Assembly (NCBI GenBank): GCA_949752735.1
Contig: OX457047.1
Span: forward strand, 6,948,266-7,012,265
Direction: 5' to 3'
DNA from: Lumbricus terrestris
Taxonomy: Eukaryota; Annelida; Clitellata; Crassiclitellata; Lumbricidae
DNA: 64,000 nucleotides
The notes beneath the pieces were generated by a model. It searched no databases, had not been told where the DNA came from, and was given only the letters and a program-made list of their open reading frames with translations. Each line of letters opens with the position of its first letter. Within the stretch, counting starts at the first letter, position 1. Position numbers and translations under genes: made by a program. Below are positions 23,259 to 32,787 of the stretch, one piece after another.

Positions 23259-23370
23259 GTGATGTCTGCATTTGGATGAAGTCCAAACGTCTCAGGTGAA
23301 TCAAACGTCGACAGAGTTTCGATGAACGTCTTGTATTCCTCCACCGTCTTACAAGTCGGTATCTTATAGC
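23259..23370 (-). CDS. DNAH5/DNAH8-like: dynein heavy chain exon 11, last visible exon
   Basis: The exon has 112 nt. Two bases complete the glycine codon, then [20 protein letters not shown] and [16 protein letters not shown] follow, ending with AC of a threonine codon before donor GTAAGA. The acceptor is CATTACCGCAG. GYKIPxCKTxxxY and [13 protein letters not shown] are diagnostic. This exon was not part of any long open frame and was found by extending exon 10 across the GC donor. About 450 residues of the C-terminus remain unaccounted for. Degenerate copies of its acceptor edge lie at 23520-23810. Confidence 0.92.
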
Positions 23371-23519
23371 CTGCGGTAATGAGAAGCACTTTTAACTTTT
23401 ACCACGGTATTATAACAGTTGTGATTATAATTAGATTGACCACATCTAGCAGGATCACTTGCTCCCCTTCTGGTATCATAATATTGCTCCATTGAAAGAA
23501 GCTTAGCTCCTTTACATGT

Positions 23520-23810
23520 GTAATAACGTTCAGAAAATGAAAAGTAGGCTACAAGTTAAGCTCAGGTGATATAAGTCGGTATCTTACAACGGTCAGAAAT
23601 GACGGCAGAAATGAAAAGTAGGTTACATTACTGTTACGCTCAGGTAAGTCGATATCTTGTAGCCTTCAGAATTGAAAGCACTAGCTAAGTGCAGTTGAGT
23701 CGGTATCTTTTAGCGCTCAGAATAAATGAAGCTCGGTTAAGTCGGTCTCCCATAGTCTTCAAAAATAAAAAAGTTGTCTACAACTCAAGTTCGCTTAAGT
23801 CGATTATTAT
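23520..23810 (-). repeat. degenerate tandem copies of the exon 11 acceptor edge
   Basis: On the plus strand AAGTCGGTATCTTATAGCC marks the exon 11 start. Related forms AAGTCGGTATCTTACAAC, AAGTCGATATCTTGTAGCC, GAGTCGGTATCTTTTAGC and AAGTCGGTCTCCCATAGTC occur at about 23574, 23643, 23698 and 23740, each followed by TTCAGAA-like text. The period is 45-70 bp. They lie in intron 10, upstream of the true acceptor in transcript order. Confidence 0.65.
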
Positions 23811-23930
23811 AATTATGGCTGCATGAAATCAAACATTAAACTCCGTTAATGTCTTTATAAATATTGTAGTCCTTATAAGATATGAAAAGTAAGAGTTATA
23901 ATAGGCTCGACGAAGGTTGCCTGAACTTGC

Positions 23931-24081
23931 CTGTATAGAACTCGAATGACTCTGAGAACATCTGTTCATGGAACCAGACCTTAGCATACGTGTTGAGTAG
24001 GCGCTTGTCATAATCATCAGTCACACGACTTCCGTATTGCACCTCGCCTATCATGTAACACATCGTCGCCCACGACACGCC
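23931..24081 (-). CDS. DNAH5/DNAH8-like: dynein heavy chain exon 10, GC splice donor
   Basis: This 151-nt exon encodes [40 protein letters not shown] and [10 protein letters not shown] plus one G. [21 protein letters not shown] is one of the most conserved dynein stretches. The acceptor is TTGCTATAG, in a region where TTTGTATTGCTAT is tandemly repeated. The 3' edge reads ACAG/GCAAGT: the donor dinucleotide is GC, not GT, and only this junction gives TGYKIP with exon 11. AG/GCAAGT is the optimal context for GC-AG introns, so this is likely a functional noncanonical intron. Confidence 0.92.
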
Positions 24082-24712
24082 CTATAGCAATACAAACATA
24101 GCAATACAAACAATAGCAATACTCTGACGAAGACATCGTGGCAAATACAATCTGCGCTCTAGGCCACATCCATTTGAACTAACTAGTAAAAACAATGAAA
24201 ACTTCATAACACGGATGCTGTATAAAAACGTTTGCTAGGCTTTATTCGCTGCTCCTTTGTGCTTATTGACTGTCGCGTTATGTCGACCGGTTATTCTGTC
24301 GATAAAACGAATATACATAATATACAATAAATCAATAGGAATGCCGATGTAGTCCTAATAATGATTCTCGTTGATAGATCGCAGTATGGTTACATTCAGT
24401 AGCAATGAAAGGATGATTTCAAGGATCTCAGTAGCCGAATTTTTACTGTTGGCAGCATGACAGGGTGTTCATCGCCTCCTGCTGTTCAATTTACCATCGC
24501 CATCTACCGAATGGATGGTTGAGTGGATCTTTGGGATGGTAGCAGGAAGCGACAGCGTACCAGAGTGTTAACCATTGCCATAAACCTTCCCTGGCTGCGA
24601 TGGCCTAGACAATACACTGACATGATGTGAATCACAATAGGATCAGATGCATTTGGTAACTATGAGACTAATCAGAATGACAATGTGAGTTATGTAAGTA
24701 GGTATGTATCTA
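24082..24712. other. dynein intron 9, unassigned part
   Basis: Next to the exon 10 acceptor, TAGCAATACAAACA is repeated three times (24083-24125). The remaining sequence is unremarkable and shows no family match apart from the SINE that follows. Confidence 0.45.
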
Positions 24713-24937
24713 TGAGCACTTGTTATAGCGCCGCTTCAAGATTGCTACTCAGACGCACTCCCGACTAGGTCTACAGCGCGAACAGAGAATCAGAGCTTCA
24801 CGCCGAAGCCCACGAGCAATTGCAAAATTATTGGAGAGAACTTTATCATAGTCCTAATGCGACGGATTCAGGTGGATTCAACCCACAGCTTTCCGACTTC
24901 AAAGCACCGGACATACCCACTACACCACAGCGCCTCA
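24713..24937 (-). repeat. tRNA-derived SINE, minus strand, in dynein intron 9
   Basis: On the minus strand the copy begins with GGCGCTGTGGTGTAGTGGGT. Box B is mutated to GGGTTGAATCC. The body continues with a ...GCAATTGC segment, CGGCGTGAAGCTCTGATTCT and a tail AATCTTGAAGCGGCGCTATA, ACAAGTGC. It is more diverged than the copies at 12.55 and 32.1 kb. Its 5' end lies about 40 bp from the exon 9 donor. Confidence 0.75.
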
Positions 24938-24973
24938 CAACGTAACGCTAAGCAACGTTTTGTAATGTTAAAC

Positions 24974-25401
24974 CTTTTTTGGGTCGATGTCGTCCAAGTG
25001 ATTCTGCACAAACTGGATGGTCGACGTGAAATCCGCTTGGTTGAATTCGTACGGAATGTTCCATCCGATCGGTCCGAACTTCCTCCTCTCCTGGTCCTGG
25101 TTGATCAGACCGTACGTCCTCTTCAGTCCGGCCTTCACTCCCTGCGGTGGTTCGGCCGTGAACTTGATCGACGACTGGAGAAGGTTGATCGGGAAGTTGG
25201 GGTGGCCCTCCGTCGTGATCCAGCACCGGAAGCCGTCGTTCAGGTTCTCCGTCTGCGTGACCGTCTCGAAGAGTTCGTCCATGTAGTCGAGGCCGAGGTG
25301 GCAGTTGTGCAGAAGGATCCAGCTGCCGTCCTGCATTGACTGCGAGACCAGACGGCGCGCGTGCACCTCCTGGCCATGACCCATCGATATCGCTCCACAC
25401 C
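24974..25401 (-). CDS. DNAH5/DNAH8-like: dynein heavy chain exon 9 (AAA6), with an internal in-frame deletion
   Basis: This is 428 nt, entering after one base of a codon (R) and leaving in phase 0. The acceptor is ATCGTTAAAAAG and the donor GTTTAA. It encodes [80 protein letters not shown] and [17 protein letters not shown]. After [12 protein letters not shown] the chain jumps directly to QERRKFGP. Family members usually have about two dozen more residues here, with a tryptophan and an LLxxLxFxHSxV-like helix. The frame is intact and the junction CCAGGACCAGGA suggests a microhomology deletion. An intron cannot account for it because no GT-AG pair fits. Confidence 0.93.
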
Positions 25402-25451
25402 CTTTTTAACGATAACAAGAAACAAATAAATACCTGGACAGACCAGACTAA

Positions 25452-25546
25452 GCTGTTAAATGCCGTAATACGCCGAGCAAATATCTGTCCAGGGTAACGG
25501 CGTCTGTTGTCACAGACCCTGGTCAGATCGGATCCATCCATCCATA
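25452..25546 (+). repeat. 80-bp hairpin repeat in intron 8
   Basis: The core reads CTGTCCAGGGTAACGGCGTC, TGTTGTCACAG, ACCCTGGTCAGATCGGATCC, then CATC repeats. It lies just upstream of exon 9 in transcript order. Confidence 0.8.
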
Positions 25547-26762
25547 CGACGCGCGTTTTAAACTCCGTCGTTGCTAGTGCCAGTCCCAAGCTAATGATCT
25601 TTGTTACCACACAGTGACGGTAACCCCCCAAAGTCCGACCTTCACCTCAAGGTGGTGGTGGTGGGGTGGGGGTGAACAGCCAAGTAGGGGAATACCTGGT
25701 GAGGCTATGCCATCAGGAGAGAAGGCTGAAGAACTTCCTAGGCGCTACTCGTCGTCAAACAGGCTCACCATGCAAGAACCCTGAAAGATTTGGCCAACGC
25801 AGGCGGCAGGTGTTGGAAGGACACCTCAAGGCGAAAGAGGTCCAGAAGACCCACCGGCCTCCTTACCCTACCAGGAGAGGATTGGTCACCACCTGGTAAC
25901 TGACCAAGTAACTCTTACTGATGACGATGGACTTAAACAAGTCTGGAAAAGTTATGTGGAGCCTCATCGTCGTCGCATGACTGACGGAAGAGAGCAAGGA
26001 AGAAGTGACGTTAGACTGCAACTGCTACCACAAAGTGCGTGCACCTCTTGACCCTGGCCCATCGAAATCACTCCACACCATTTTTAACGAAAATAAAGAC
26101 AGATAACAGATCAAAACTCTATCGACGGACAATTAACCAACATGACGAAGACTCAAAATAATTCCGAACAATGGCAACGGTCTCTGTTGTCATAATTAAA
26201 GCTGACGTTAAATTATGGATCCACCAAAATCCGACGATAACTCCATCACTGTTTGCACTTTGACAAGTGCCAGCCTCAAGCTTGGGTGAAGGAGGAGGGC
26301 GTCGTCAATGATCCTTGTTATCACACAGTATCGTTACACAGATACAATCAACCAAACTTCGTCTATATTCGAAGTCTGGTAGTGCCAGTTCCAAGCCTGA
26401 AGAAAGGAGGAGGTAGGCCTACGACGCAGTATTACTAAACAGCATCTAACCTAAATAATCGCACACGAATAAATGGATAATATATAACTATATATAGATA
26501 AATATAATTATGCAGATAAATAAGTAAACATATAAATTAACGAATAAACAAAAATAAATAGACACACAGATAATATTATTTAAAAAATAAATTAAAAGGG
26601 CAGAAAAGAATATGTTACCGTACGAAGAGTTGAAAAAATTATATAGGCCTAGAGCCTCTCTGTACGTTTAGCCATATTCAATAAATATGGCCCTATCATA
26701 TTATATATATATATATATATATATATAATACAATTTATATAAAACTCCAAACCCTTCTATAT
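25547..26762. other. dynein intron 8, repeat-derived sequence without recognised gene
   Basis: It holds GCCAGTCCCAAGC family copies near 25577, 26267 and 26386, a G-rich GGTGGTGGTGGGG patch at 25652, and AT-rich sequence with a TAGGCCTA octamer near 26413. A 77-residue plus-strand frame (25666-25899) has no recognised motif and is read as chance. Confidence 0.45.
26700..26728. repeat. (TA)n microsatellite
   Basis: An uninterrupted run of TA dinucleotides in intron 8, next to the third copy of the exon 9 edge. Confidence 0.9.
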
Positions 26763-26858
26763 TTATTTAATGTACACCTCCATAATTCCACGAAATCGCT
26801 CTACACCCTTTTTAATGTAGAACGATATAGACAAATAAACTGAAATGAAAAAACTACA

Positions 26859-26941
26859 TGCTGTAGTACACCGAGCAAATTTCTGTCCAGGGTAACGACC
26901 TCTGTTGTCATAGACCCTGGTCAAATCGGATCCACCACCAC
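26859..26941 (+). repeat. 80-bp hairpin repeat in intron 8
   Basis: The sequence reads ACCGAGCAAATTTCTGTCC, AGGGTAACGACCTCTGTTG and ACCCTGGTCAAATCGGATCC. It follows the third copy of the exon 9 edge, as the 25452 copy follows the authentic edge. Confidence 0.8.
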
Positions 26942-27104
26942 ATGGATACCAAGACAGTGTGAGCCTCCAGTACAACATTGTGAGTTTGTGACCGCGTCGG
27001 TTGTTCTGTCCCAATCGTCAGTTTTAGGGACTGAATAAAATAATTATTAAATTAATGAAATTTCATTATCAGGCAAAATTTACGAATACAGGAACTCTTT
27101 GGGC

Positions 27105-27178
27105 GTGGCTTGGCTGGGAGCGCTGCTGAGTTGGTTTCTTGAAGGGTGCCGTATAAACTTTCGGAATGAATGAATGAA
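27105..27178 (+). repeat. LINE/SINE 3' tail ending in GAAT repeats
   Basis: The sequence GGGAGCGCTGCTGAGTTGG, TTTCTTGAAGGGTGCCGTAT, AAAC is a diverged tail of the LINE/SINE family. It is followed by GGAATGAATGAATG and then directly by the exon 8 donor minisatellite. Confidence 0.65.
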
Positions 27179-27463
27179 CTTACGCATTCCTTCGAACTTT
27201 CAACTTACGCATTCCTTCGAAATGTCAAATTACGCATCCCTTCAAACTTTCTACTTACGTATTCCTTCGAACTTCAACTTACGCATTCCTTCGAACTTTC
27301 CGCATACGCATTCCTTTGAAATTTCAACTTACGCATTCCTTCGAAATGTCAACTTACGCATCCCTTCAAACTTTCTACTTACGTATTCCTTCGAACTTCA
27401 ACTTACGCATTCCTTCGAACTTTCCGCATACGCATTCCTTTGAAATTTCAACTTACGCATTCC
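27179..27463 (-). repeat. minisatellite built from the exon 8 splice-donor junction
   Basis: Twelve units of 23-26 bp repeat ACTTACGCATTCCTTCGAA on the plus strand, that is GGAATGC/GTAAGT on the transcribed strand, the exact 3' edge and donor of exon 8. Nine of twelve units keep GTAAGT. The units at 27202-27326 and 27327-27450 form two nearly identical 125-bp higher-order copies. The last unit is the authentic junction at 27456/27457. Use of a later donor would add a segment with a stop codon within about 70 nt. Confidence 0.88.
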
Positions 27464-27592
27464 TTTTGACTTTGCAAGTCGTTCGATGTTCTCGGTTGGA
27501 TCGGATCCCATCGACAGGAAGCAGATCATTGGTGTCCGACAATCGCTCTCCGACCACATCGCATCCATGTCAAGCACGACTCCCTCAGCATA
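27457..27592 (-). CDS. DNAH5/DNAH8-like: dynein heavy chain exon 8 (start of AAA6)
   Basis: The exon has 136 nt: 45 codons plus C (phase 1 exit). The acceptor is TGTCTTTCAG and the donor a consensus GTAAGT. It encodes [40 protein letters not shown] and KSKGM. [21 protein letters not shown] is a hallmark at the start of the AAA6/C-terminal region. The joined codon C/GG gives arginine and leads to CGAISMGHG in exon 9. Its last seven bases plus donor are repeated about twelve times immediately downstream (27179-27463), so many decoy donors follow the authentic one. Confidence 0.93.
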
Positions 27593-28104
27593 CTGAAAGA
27601 CACAACTGACTGGCTGATTGACTGGCTGACTGTTTGATTGATTGGCTAACTGGTGGATTGACTGGCTGATTGATTAATTGACTGGCTGACTAACTAGTCA
27701 GTTTGCTAATAGACTGACTAGCTGACTGATACTCTTATAGCATTTTTAACGTAAAGACTGAATGATTCATCAAATGGCAGAGTGGATGATTTTGTATTAA
27801 TTGAGTGAGAATACTGATTCATGCATTCCTGTGCATACAACGAGGTATTTTGTATTTGATTTTATTATTATTATCGATATTTCCTAGAGTGCAATATAAA
27901 TGTCGGCTACTCAGGAGCACTCAATTAATTAATTTGTAATTACAAAGCTGTCTGTTCAGTTAGTAGTTAAGTTTAATTAAGATTACTGCATAACTTGTGT
28001 TATTGTCAGATTGTCTTTTCTCATTAAAACGAATATATACATGTATATATAGATATTGTAAATGTAAAGCGCAGTGCGTTTGCAGGCGCTCAATTAAAGA
28101 AAAG

Positions 28105-28163
<59 letters not shown>

Positions 28164-28618
28164 TCTCGTTCTAGCCACAGCTAAGTAGGACAGTTTTGAG
28201 ATTCTTAAAAACTGAGTTGAGTGACTCTTTGGCAATAAACGCTGTGTAAAAGAGGGGCTTAAATGCAAACCATCTTAAACGCGAATTTAGACTTAAAATC
28301 GGTTTTAAAGTCATAGAACCGTCCATTGATTGAACAATCGACTGAAAACTATCTTATCAGAAATTGATTGATTAGTTGATAGACTGATTCACTGACTGTG
28401 GCTGCGGATTGTCATACTGGTTGTCTGACTAACCATTGAGTAATTGACCAATAGTTGACTGAGAGGTTCAGTGGCTGATTGAATCCTTAGTTGAACGACT
28501 GATGGGCTAAAGCATTGATTGACAGATCAATTGACTAAATGATTGATTGATTGACTAAATGAGTGATTGACTGATTGATAAGCTGATTTAGTTGAATGGC
28601 TGAAAACTTTTATCGGAC
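27593..28618. other. dynein intron 7
   Basis: It contains degenerate GACTGGCTGATTGATT-like tandem repeats at 27605-27730 and again at 28320-28600, and an (ATT)n run at 28105-28162. No coding motif is present. Confidence 0.5.
28105..28162. repeat. (ATT)n microsatellite
   Basis: About 19 uninterrupted ATT triplets lie in dynein intron 7, just after AGCGCAGTGCGTTTGCAGG, a tail-like element. Confidence 0.95.
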
Positions 28619-28786
28619 CTGTTTTCCCATGACCTCAACCATATATGTCTTAGCCATTGGAATCGTTCTGTCCGGACACCAACTTCGGATAAGTAAGAGT
28701 TTGTGGAATGTGCTGAGCGATTGTCCATAGCCATCTGGAATGACAGCTTCCTCCGGAGCCTCCGTGTCAAACCATTCCCTCCACGC
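28619..28786 (-). CDS. DNAH5/DNAH8-like: dynein heavy chain exon 7
   Basis: The exon is 168 nt, 56 residues, phase 0 both sides, acceptor TTCGTTTGTAG and a weak donor GTCCGA. It encodes AWREWFDTEAPEEAVIPDGY, GQSLSTFHKLLLIRSWCPDR and TIPMAKTYMVEVMGKQ. WxxWFDxxAPEEExIPDGY and HKLLLIRSWCPDRT are highly conserved in axonemal heavy chains. A longer open frame on the same strand in another register overlaps it but has no similarity. The donor deviates from GTRAGT more than the others, so the exact 3' edge is slightly less sure. Confidence 0.9.
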
Positions 28787-31700
28787 CTACAAACGAACAA
28801 TGGCTTCCTCATCACCAAGCAGTTCACGAACAGTCTTTATTGTCATCCTTGTCGCCAAAGACATTCAAATAGTAGTGAGGATTTAATAAAGTTAGCTTGT
28901 TGCATGTTTCTAGCATAGTAATTTGATTTATTTGTCGAACTAGAACATTTTATTTTCTAATTGTGTAGTATAACATGGTCCTGCTCTGTAGAAACTCACC
29001 CAAAAAGTGACTAATGGCATATTTCTGCTGCCACAGTAGCCCACCCCCATCCTTTAAGTTTGGACTGGCACTACAGCAGTACGCGCAACGGCGGAGCTAA
29101 ACTTATACTGATATGAAGAGTATTACAAATCAAATATTTTAAAGCCGGTCTCCAGATGTCCCTAGACACCTTTTATTCGCAATATTCTTCGCTGTATGAA
29201 TTAGTTTTCGCCCGAAAATAGTATATCTTCAGAAAATCCAGCCATGCCACTCATAGCTTTTTACACCTAGATCTACGTAGTTTCGGTCTTTTCTAGTTTT
29301 TTTGTCAGGTTCTAGCTTTTTTTCTTGCGGCAGTTGTTTCGACTTTTTACACAACAAATATTTTTTACACTGAAAATGCACAAAAGACGTGAAAAATCGA
29401 ATTACAAAAAATTTTGACAAAAAATTGTAAATTTCGAGCAAAAAAAAGGTCATCAGAATTTTTTCGGGAATGAAAAAAGAGCAAATTTTAGTCATTGGAC
29501 GACTAAAAAAGGTCGTCAAAAATTTCAAGCCGGAAAATTGGAAAAATCTATGTATTTCACAGGGAAATCGTCAATCTAGCCTTTTCTAGCCTTTTTTGGA
29601 CCGGATCAGACCTTTTTTCAAAATCCAGAGTGGCATCCCTGAGGACATCAATTCTAAGCCAACAATTAAGAGTGGGGACGTCATAACTACTGTGAAATTG
29701 AAAATTCAGAGTCATACATTTCGATTTTCTGGTACTGTATATGCAAAGAGTGCCGAGCTTTGGATGCCCTCACCGTTTGAATAGCATCTTACCGTTTACT
29801 TATTAACACTTCCAAAACTCAATATATCTGGCCGGGGGGAAGACTGCTGGACTGCGGGCGTTGACCGATGCTTGGCCGCTGAGGCCTCGCCCTTCTTAAT
29901 ACTTTCCTGGATTCGGTCCGGGACTTGGGTCACTCTGGACGATAGATTTTCTTTTCTTTACACAACAAATAAGCTAACCCAAAACTGCTCATTACCTTCG
30001 TCTTTAGGCCACGAGTTATTTCCCGCTCTTAGTTAAACGACGCTACAACCACCTTTATCTTGAATGAGAATTGTGGTGAGGAGGATTGAGGGGTTTCCGA
30101 CATATAGTTGTGTTCGCGCTGTAGCCGGGAGCGCTTCTGAGTAGCGGGCTTGAAAGGGCGTAGTAGAAAATGAGACAGGAAATAATGGTTCATGATTACT
30201 TATATGTAGCATCCGAATAAAAGTTTTTAAAGGTGTCTAAGTAAATCAATACCATTAGTAATTATTTAATTCTTAATATTTAATTATTAGAGCCGTTATG
30301 AAAGTCTTCTTTTCACACCCCGGTTCACGTGGATCATGACTCAGTTGTTTTTCTGTAATTCTCATATACTGCCCTCACTCATGCTTTAGCTATGAGCGGA
30401 TTGGACTACCGCTGTTCGATCCAGGTGGCTCTTACCAAAAGTTAGCAGTGAGTTTAGCATCTGCTGTATTCATCAGCCTCGTCCGGGTCTTCAACTACAG
30501 GCAGCATCACCGTCGTCACGCATTCTCAATTATTGCCCCCCCCCACTAGGAATGGACTTTCTCTGGACATGCGACTGCTGCCTAGAAACAATGCGAGTAT
30601 GTTTTACGAGTTGTACAAATCTAATTGTATTGCCGTGGACAGGGCTGTTTTGAAGGAATTTTAGAACTGCACCACTCCTTCTTTTTCCCTCCCATCCTCC
30701 ATGGTAAATTGCTTCCAATCGGAAGACAACGACCATTTTTTGCTGGTCTTAACTGTACAGGAGTGCTTCTACAACAGCACAAATCCATTTAGAACTGCAC
30801 ATTTTGTGTCCAACTGCACGTTAAAAAGCCCTGGCTGTGGGTGGGTTGACAGCGTCCGTGAAAAAGTTTCTTGACGGGGGGAGGCTACATTATTATTTTA
30901 AAAGATTGAAAGAATGGATGAATGAATAATTCATTCATTTTTGCGATCCTCGTGACCACAATTATACAGCAGCTGCTGCGTTTGCTGTACCATGGGTAAA
31001 GACTTAGATGTCCGTTATTCTTATTATTATTGTATTGCGTGTGTACAGTGCACTGGATATCAAGTCGATCAGCAGACCGGAGAGAGAGCGGGAAGAGACT
31101 GCGGAGAAGGGTTTGTGCATCATGTTACGAATGTATTCCGGAGCTTTCCATTTTGAGTTGGTACCATTTTGAGAGCAGTACCTTGAGTATTATTATGTGT
31201 CTAAGTCATGTCTATGGAGATTTTGTTGATATATTGCAAGTCCACGACATGATCGCCTGTAGGCCTAATTATAGGGTAACGTGGCTGCACACTGAATGAA
31301 GTCCACCTAAAGGGGTTTAAAAATAATAACAGCCTCCAATGATAATTTATAATTACTTAAAGCTAATTATTATTCAGCGATTTTTGTCGTTGAAATAAAA
31401 AAAGCAATAATGGTTTCCATTGACGACGGACGACGTTCACTAACACCGCCGCTAGACTTAATGGCGCCTGTATCGCGTCATTTTTAACACAGGTTAGATA
31501 GGGAACATTCTACTTCTGCGTATAACATGCCATTTGTTCTGCATAAATAGCTCAGATATAATGATTTAATATGGAAAAATTGCAAGGCACGTACAGGGTC
31601 AAATTAAAAGTTTCAATCTGCTGTAAATTTCGATGAACACTCGTTAATATGATTACCGCGTTAGACACTTTTTTCATGTGTCTCACCGATCCTATATAAT

Positions 31701-32084
31701 CATCAGTTATCGCTTCTAGACCTGTTGGTCAAAATCAAAGTGAAACATTATACTCTAGGAGTATTACACCTGACTTAGCATACGTGCAATGATAGTCAGT
31801 CCTCTTAGTCCCAAGAGTATAATAATTTGCTACACGGCCAATGGCACGAAATAAATCTCTGTAAGCCGTGTAAGCAGGATGGACCGTTTATATACGGTCC
31901 AAAGTTTCACTTTGAACCCCCCGCCAAGAAGCAGAAACAAATAAAAATAAAAGGACGCTACGTACAGCGCTGAACGCGGGTCGAAGGAAAGGGCGCTATA
32001 TGTCAGTTCGACAAATCTGCATTCAATGCTGCCATTATAGACTGATAGCCCGAGTTCTTCGATTATCCCGCATCGCTACATTCA
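28787..32084. other. dynein intron 6, mostly unassigned
   Basis: Recognised parts are a GGCACTACAGCAGTACGCG family remnant near 29070, the hAT-like MITE at 29239-29641, a SINE 3' fragment near 30115 (GGGAGCGCTTCTGAGTAGCG) and a C-rich patch near 30537. The segments 29650-30100 and 30200-32080 show no motif I can name. Confidence 0.4.
29239..29641. mobile_element. hAT-like MITE, ~400 bp, in dynein intron 6
   Basis: The ends CAGCCATGCCACTCATAG and AGAGTGGCATCCCTG are imperfect inverted repeats. The flanks AGAAAATC and AGGACATC agree at six of eight bases. The interior shares CCTAGATCTACG, TTCTAGCTTTTTTTC, AAAATGCACAAAAGACG and AAGGTCATCAGAATTTTTTC with the copies at 52.7 and 62.8 kb. Confidence 0.7.
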
Positions 32085-32310
32085 TTGTGGGACGCGGTGG
32101 TATAGTCGTGGCGTCGTTGCCTTGAAACTGGAACGTTTGAGGCTCGATCCACCTCAAGTCGCCGCGTTGGGATCTTGGGCAAGTCCTTCACTCGCAATTG
32201 CTCACCGCTTCGGCGTGAAACTCCGATGCAGCGTCCGCTCTGCAGTCGGGAGCGCCTCTGAGTAGCTTGAAGGGGCGCTATAACAAGTGCACATACATGT
32301 ACAAACAAAC
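32085..32310 (+). repeat. tRNA-derived SINE in dynein intron 6, antisense to the gene
   Basis: The copy begins GGGACGCGGTGGTATAGTCG with a weak box A; box B reads GAGGCTCGATCC. The body has AAGTCGCCGCGTTGGGATC, TTGGGCAAGTCCTTCACTCG, TTCGGCGTGAAACTCCGATG and GGGAGCGCCTCTGAGTAGC. It ends CTTGAAGGGGCGCTATAACA, AGTGCACATACATG. It is nearly full length. Confidence 0.85.
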
Positions 32311-32540
32311 AATTCATGACTGAACAACTTCAATGGCTCCATCTCTCTGACCGTATGCAATTAAAAGTTCTTATTTAGGTACTTAAGCAAGAAGCCATAG
32401 CTTCTACTCGCAAACTTTTCAATATTATTTTATAAATTATGTTCAGTGATTGTTCATCATCTTAATTGATTTTCCTGTCGTTTTCTAGCTATTAAAGTAG
32501 TCCATAAAGAAATTACTTTAGAAAGTGAATAAGTAAGTAC

Positions 32541-32677
32541 CTTTTCGCTTCGAGTGACTTGCGTAAGTATCTGGTTGAACTGACTGAGTTTGCTCAACTC
32601 AACGAGATTCAACCAAGTCATATCAGTTATCCAATGTGGTTTTGGATCGACGGCATTCAAGTCTAGGGCAGCGCCAC
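32541..32677 (-). CDS. DNAH5/DNAH8-like: dynein heavy chain exon 6
   Basis: The exon has 137 nt, entering in phase 1 and leaving in phase 0. The acceptor is TCATCTGTTAG and the donor GTACTT. It encodes [40 protein letters not shown] and TRSEK. [31 protein letters not shown] is characteristic of the DNAH5/DNAH8 lineage and supports the subfamily choice. A (GTC)n/(ATC)n repeat and the 5' end of a truncated LINE lie a short distance upstream in the intron, in the opposite orientation. Confidence 0.94.
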
Positions 32678-32720
32678 CTAACAGATGAAACAAGTTCAGA
32701 TTATTATTGTTGCTCTCATC

Positions 32721-32784
32721 CCTATCGTCGTCATCATAATTGTCGTCGTCGTCATCATCGTCGTCGTCGTCATCATCGTCGTCG
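32721..32784. repeat. (GTC/ATC)n trinucleotide repeat
   Basis: CGTCGTCATCATCG-type triplets fill the gap between the exon 6 acceptor and the truncated LINE. The minus-strand frame through it gives an Asp-rich string fused to exon 6, which is an artefact. Confidence 0.85.
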
Positions 32785-32787
32785 ACA

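Larger units (their letters stand above)
25358..26840 (-). repeat. tandem triplication of the exon 9 acceptor edge plus flank
   Basis: The exon 9 start (plus strand GTGCACCTCCTGGCC, CCATCGATATCGCTCCACAC, CCTTTTTAACG) recurs at 26038-26095 (GTGCACCTCTTGACC, CCATCGAAATCACTCCACAC, CATTTTTAACG) and at 26771-26818 (CGAAATCGCTCTACACCC, TTTTTAATG). Each is followed by a version of the 80-bp repeat and GTGCCAG-type family sequence, giving a unit of about 700 bp. The downstream copies have mutations that break the reading frame. Confidence 0.7.

Noticed and set aside
24948..25631. 227-residue minus-strand open frame
   Set aside because: It overlaps dynein exon 9 in the wrong register and shows no conserved motif. 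Exon 9 in the next frame is unmistakable.
25666..25899. 77-residue plus-strand frame starting near a G-rich repeat
   Set aside because: No recognised domain, in a repeat-filled intron, with no splice or promoter support. It may be a transposon remnant but I cannot show it.
27179..27463. Regular ~25-bp repeats resembling a CRISPR array
   Set aside because: There are no unique spacers of constant length, the genome is eukaryotic, and the units derive from the dynein exon 8 donor.
28588..28827. 79-residue minus-strand frame
   Set aside because: It is a shifted register over dynein exon 7. The correct frame gives the conserved HKLLLIRSWCPDRT.
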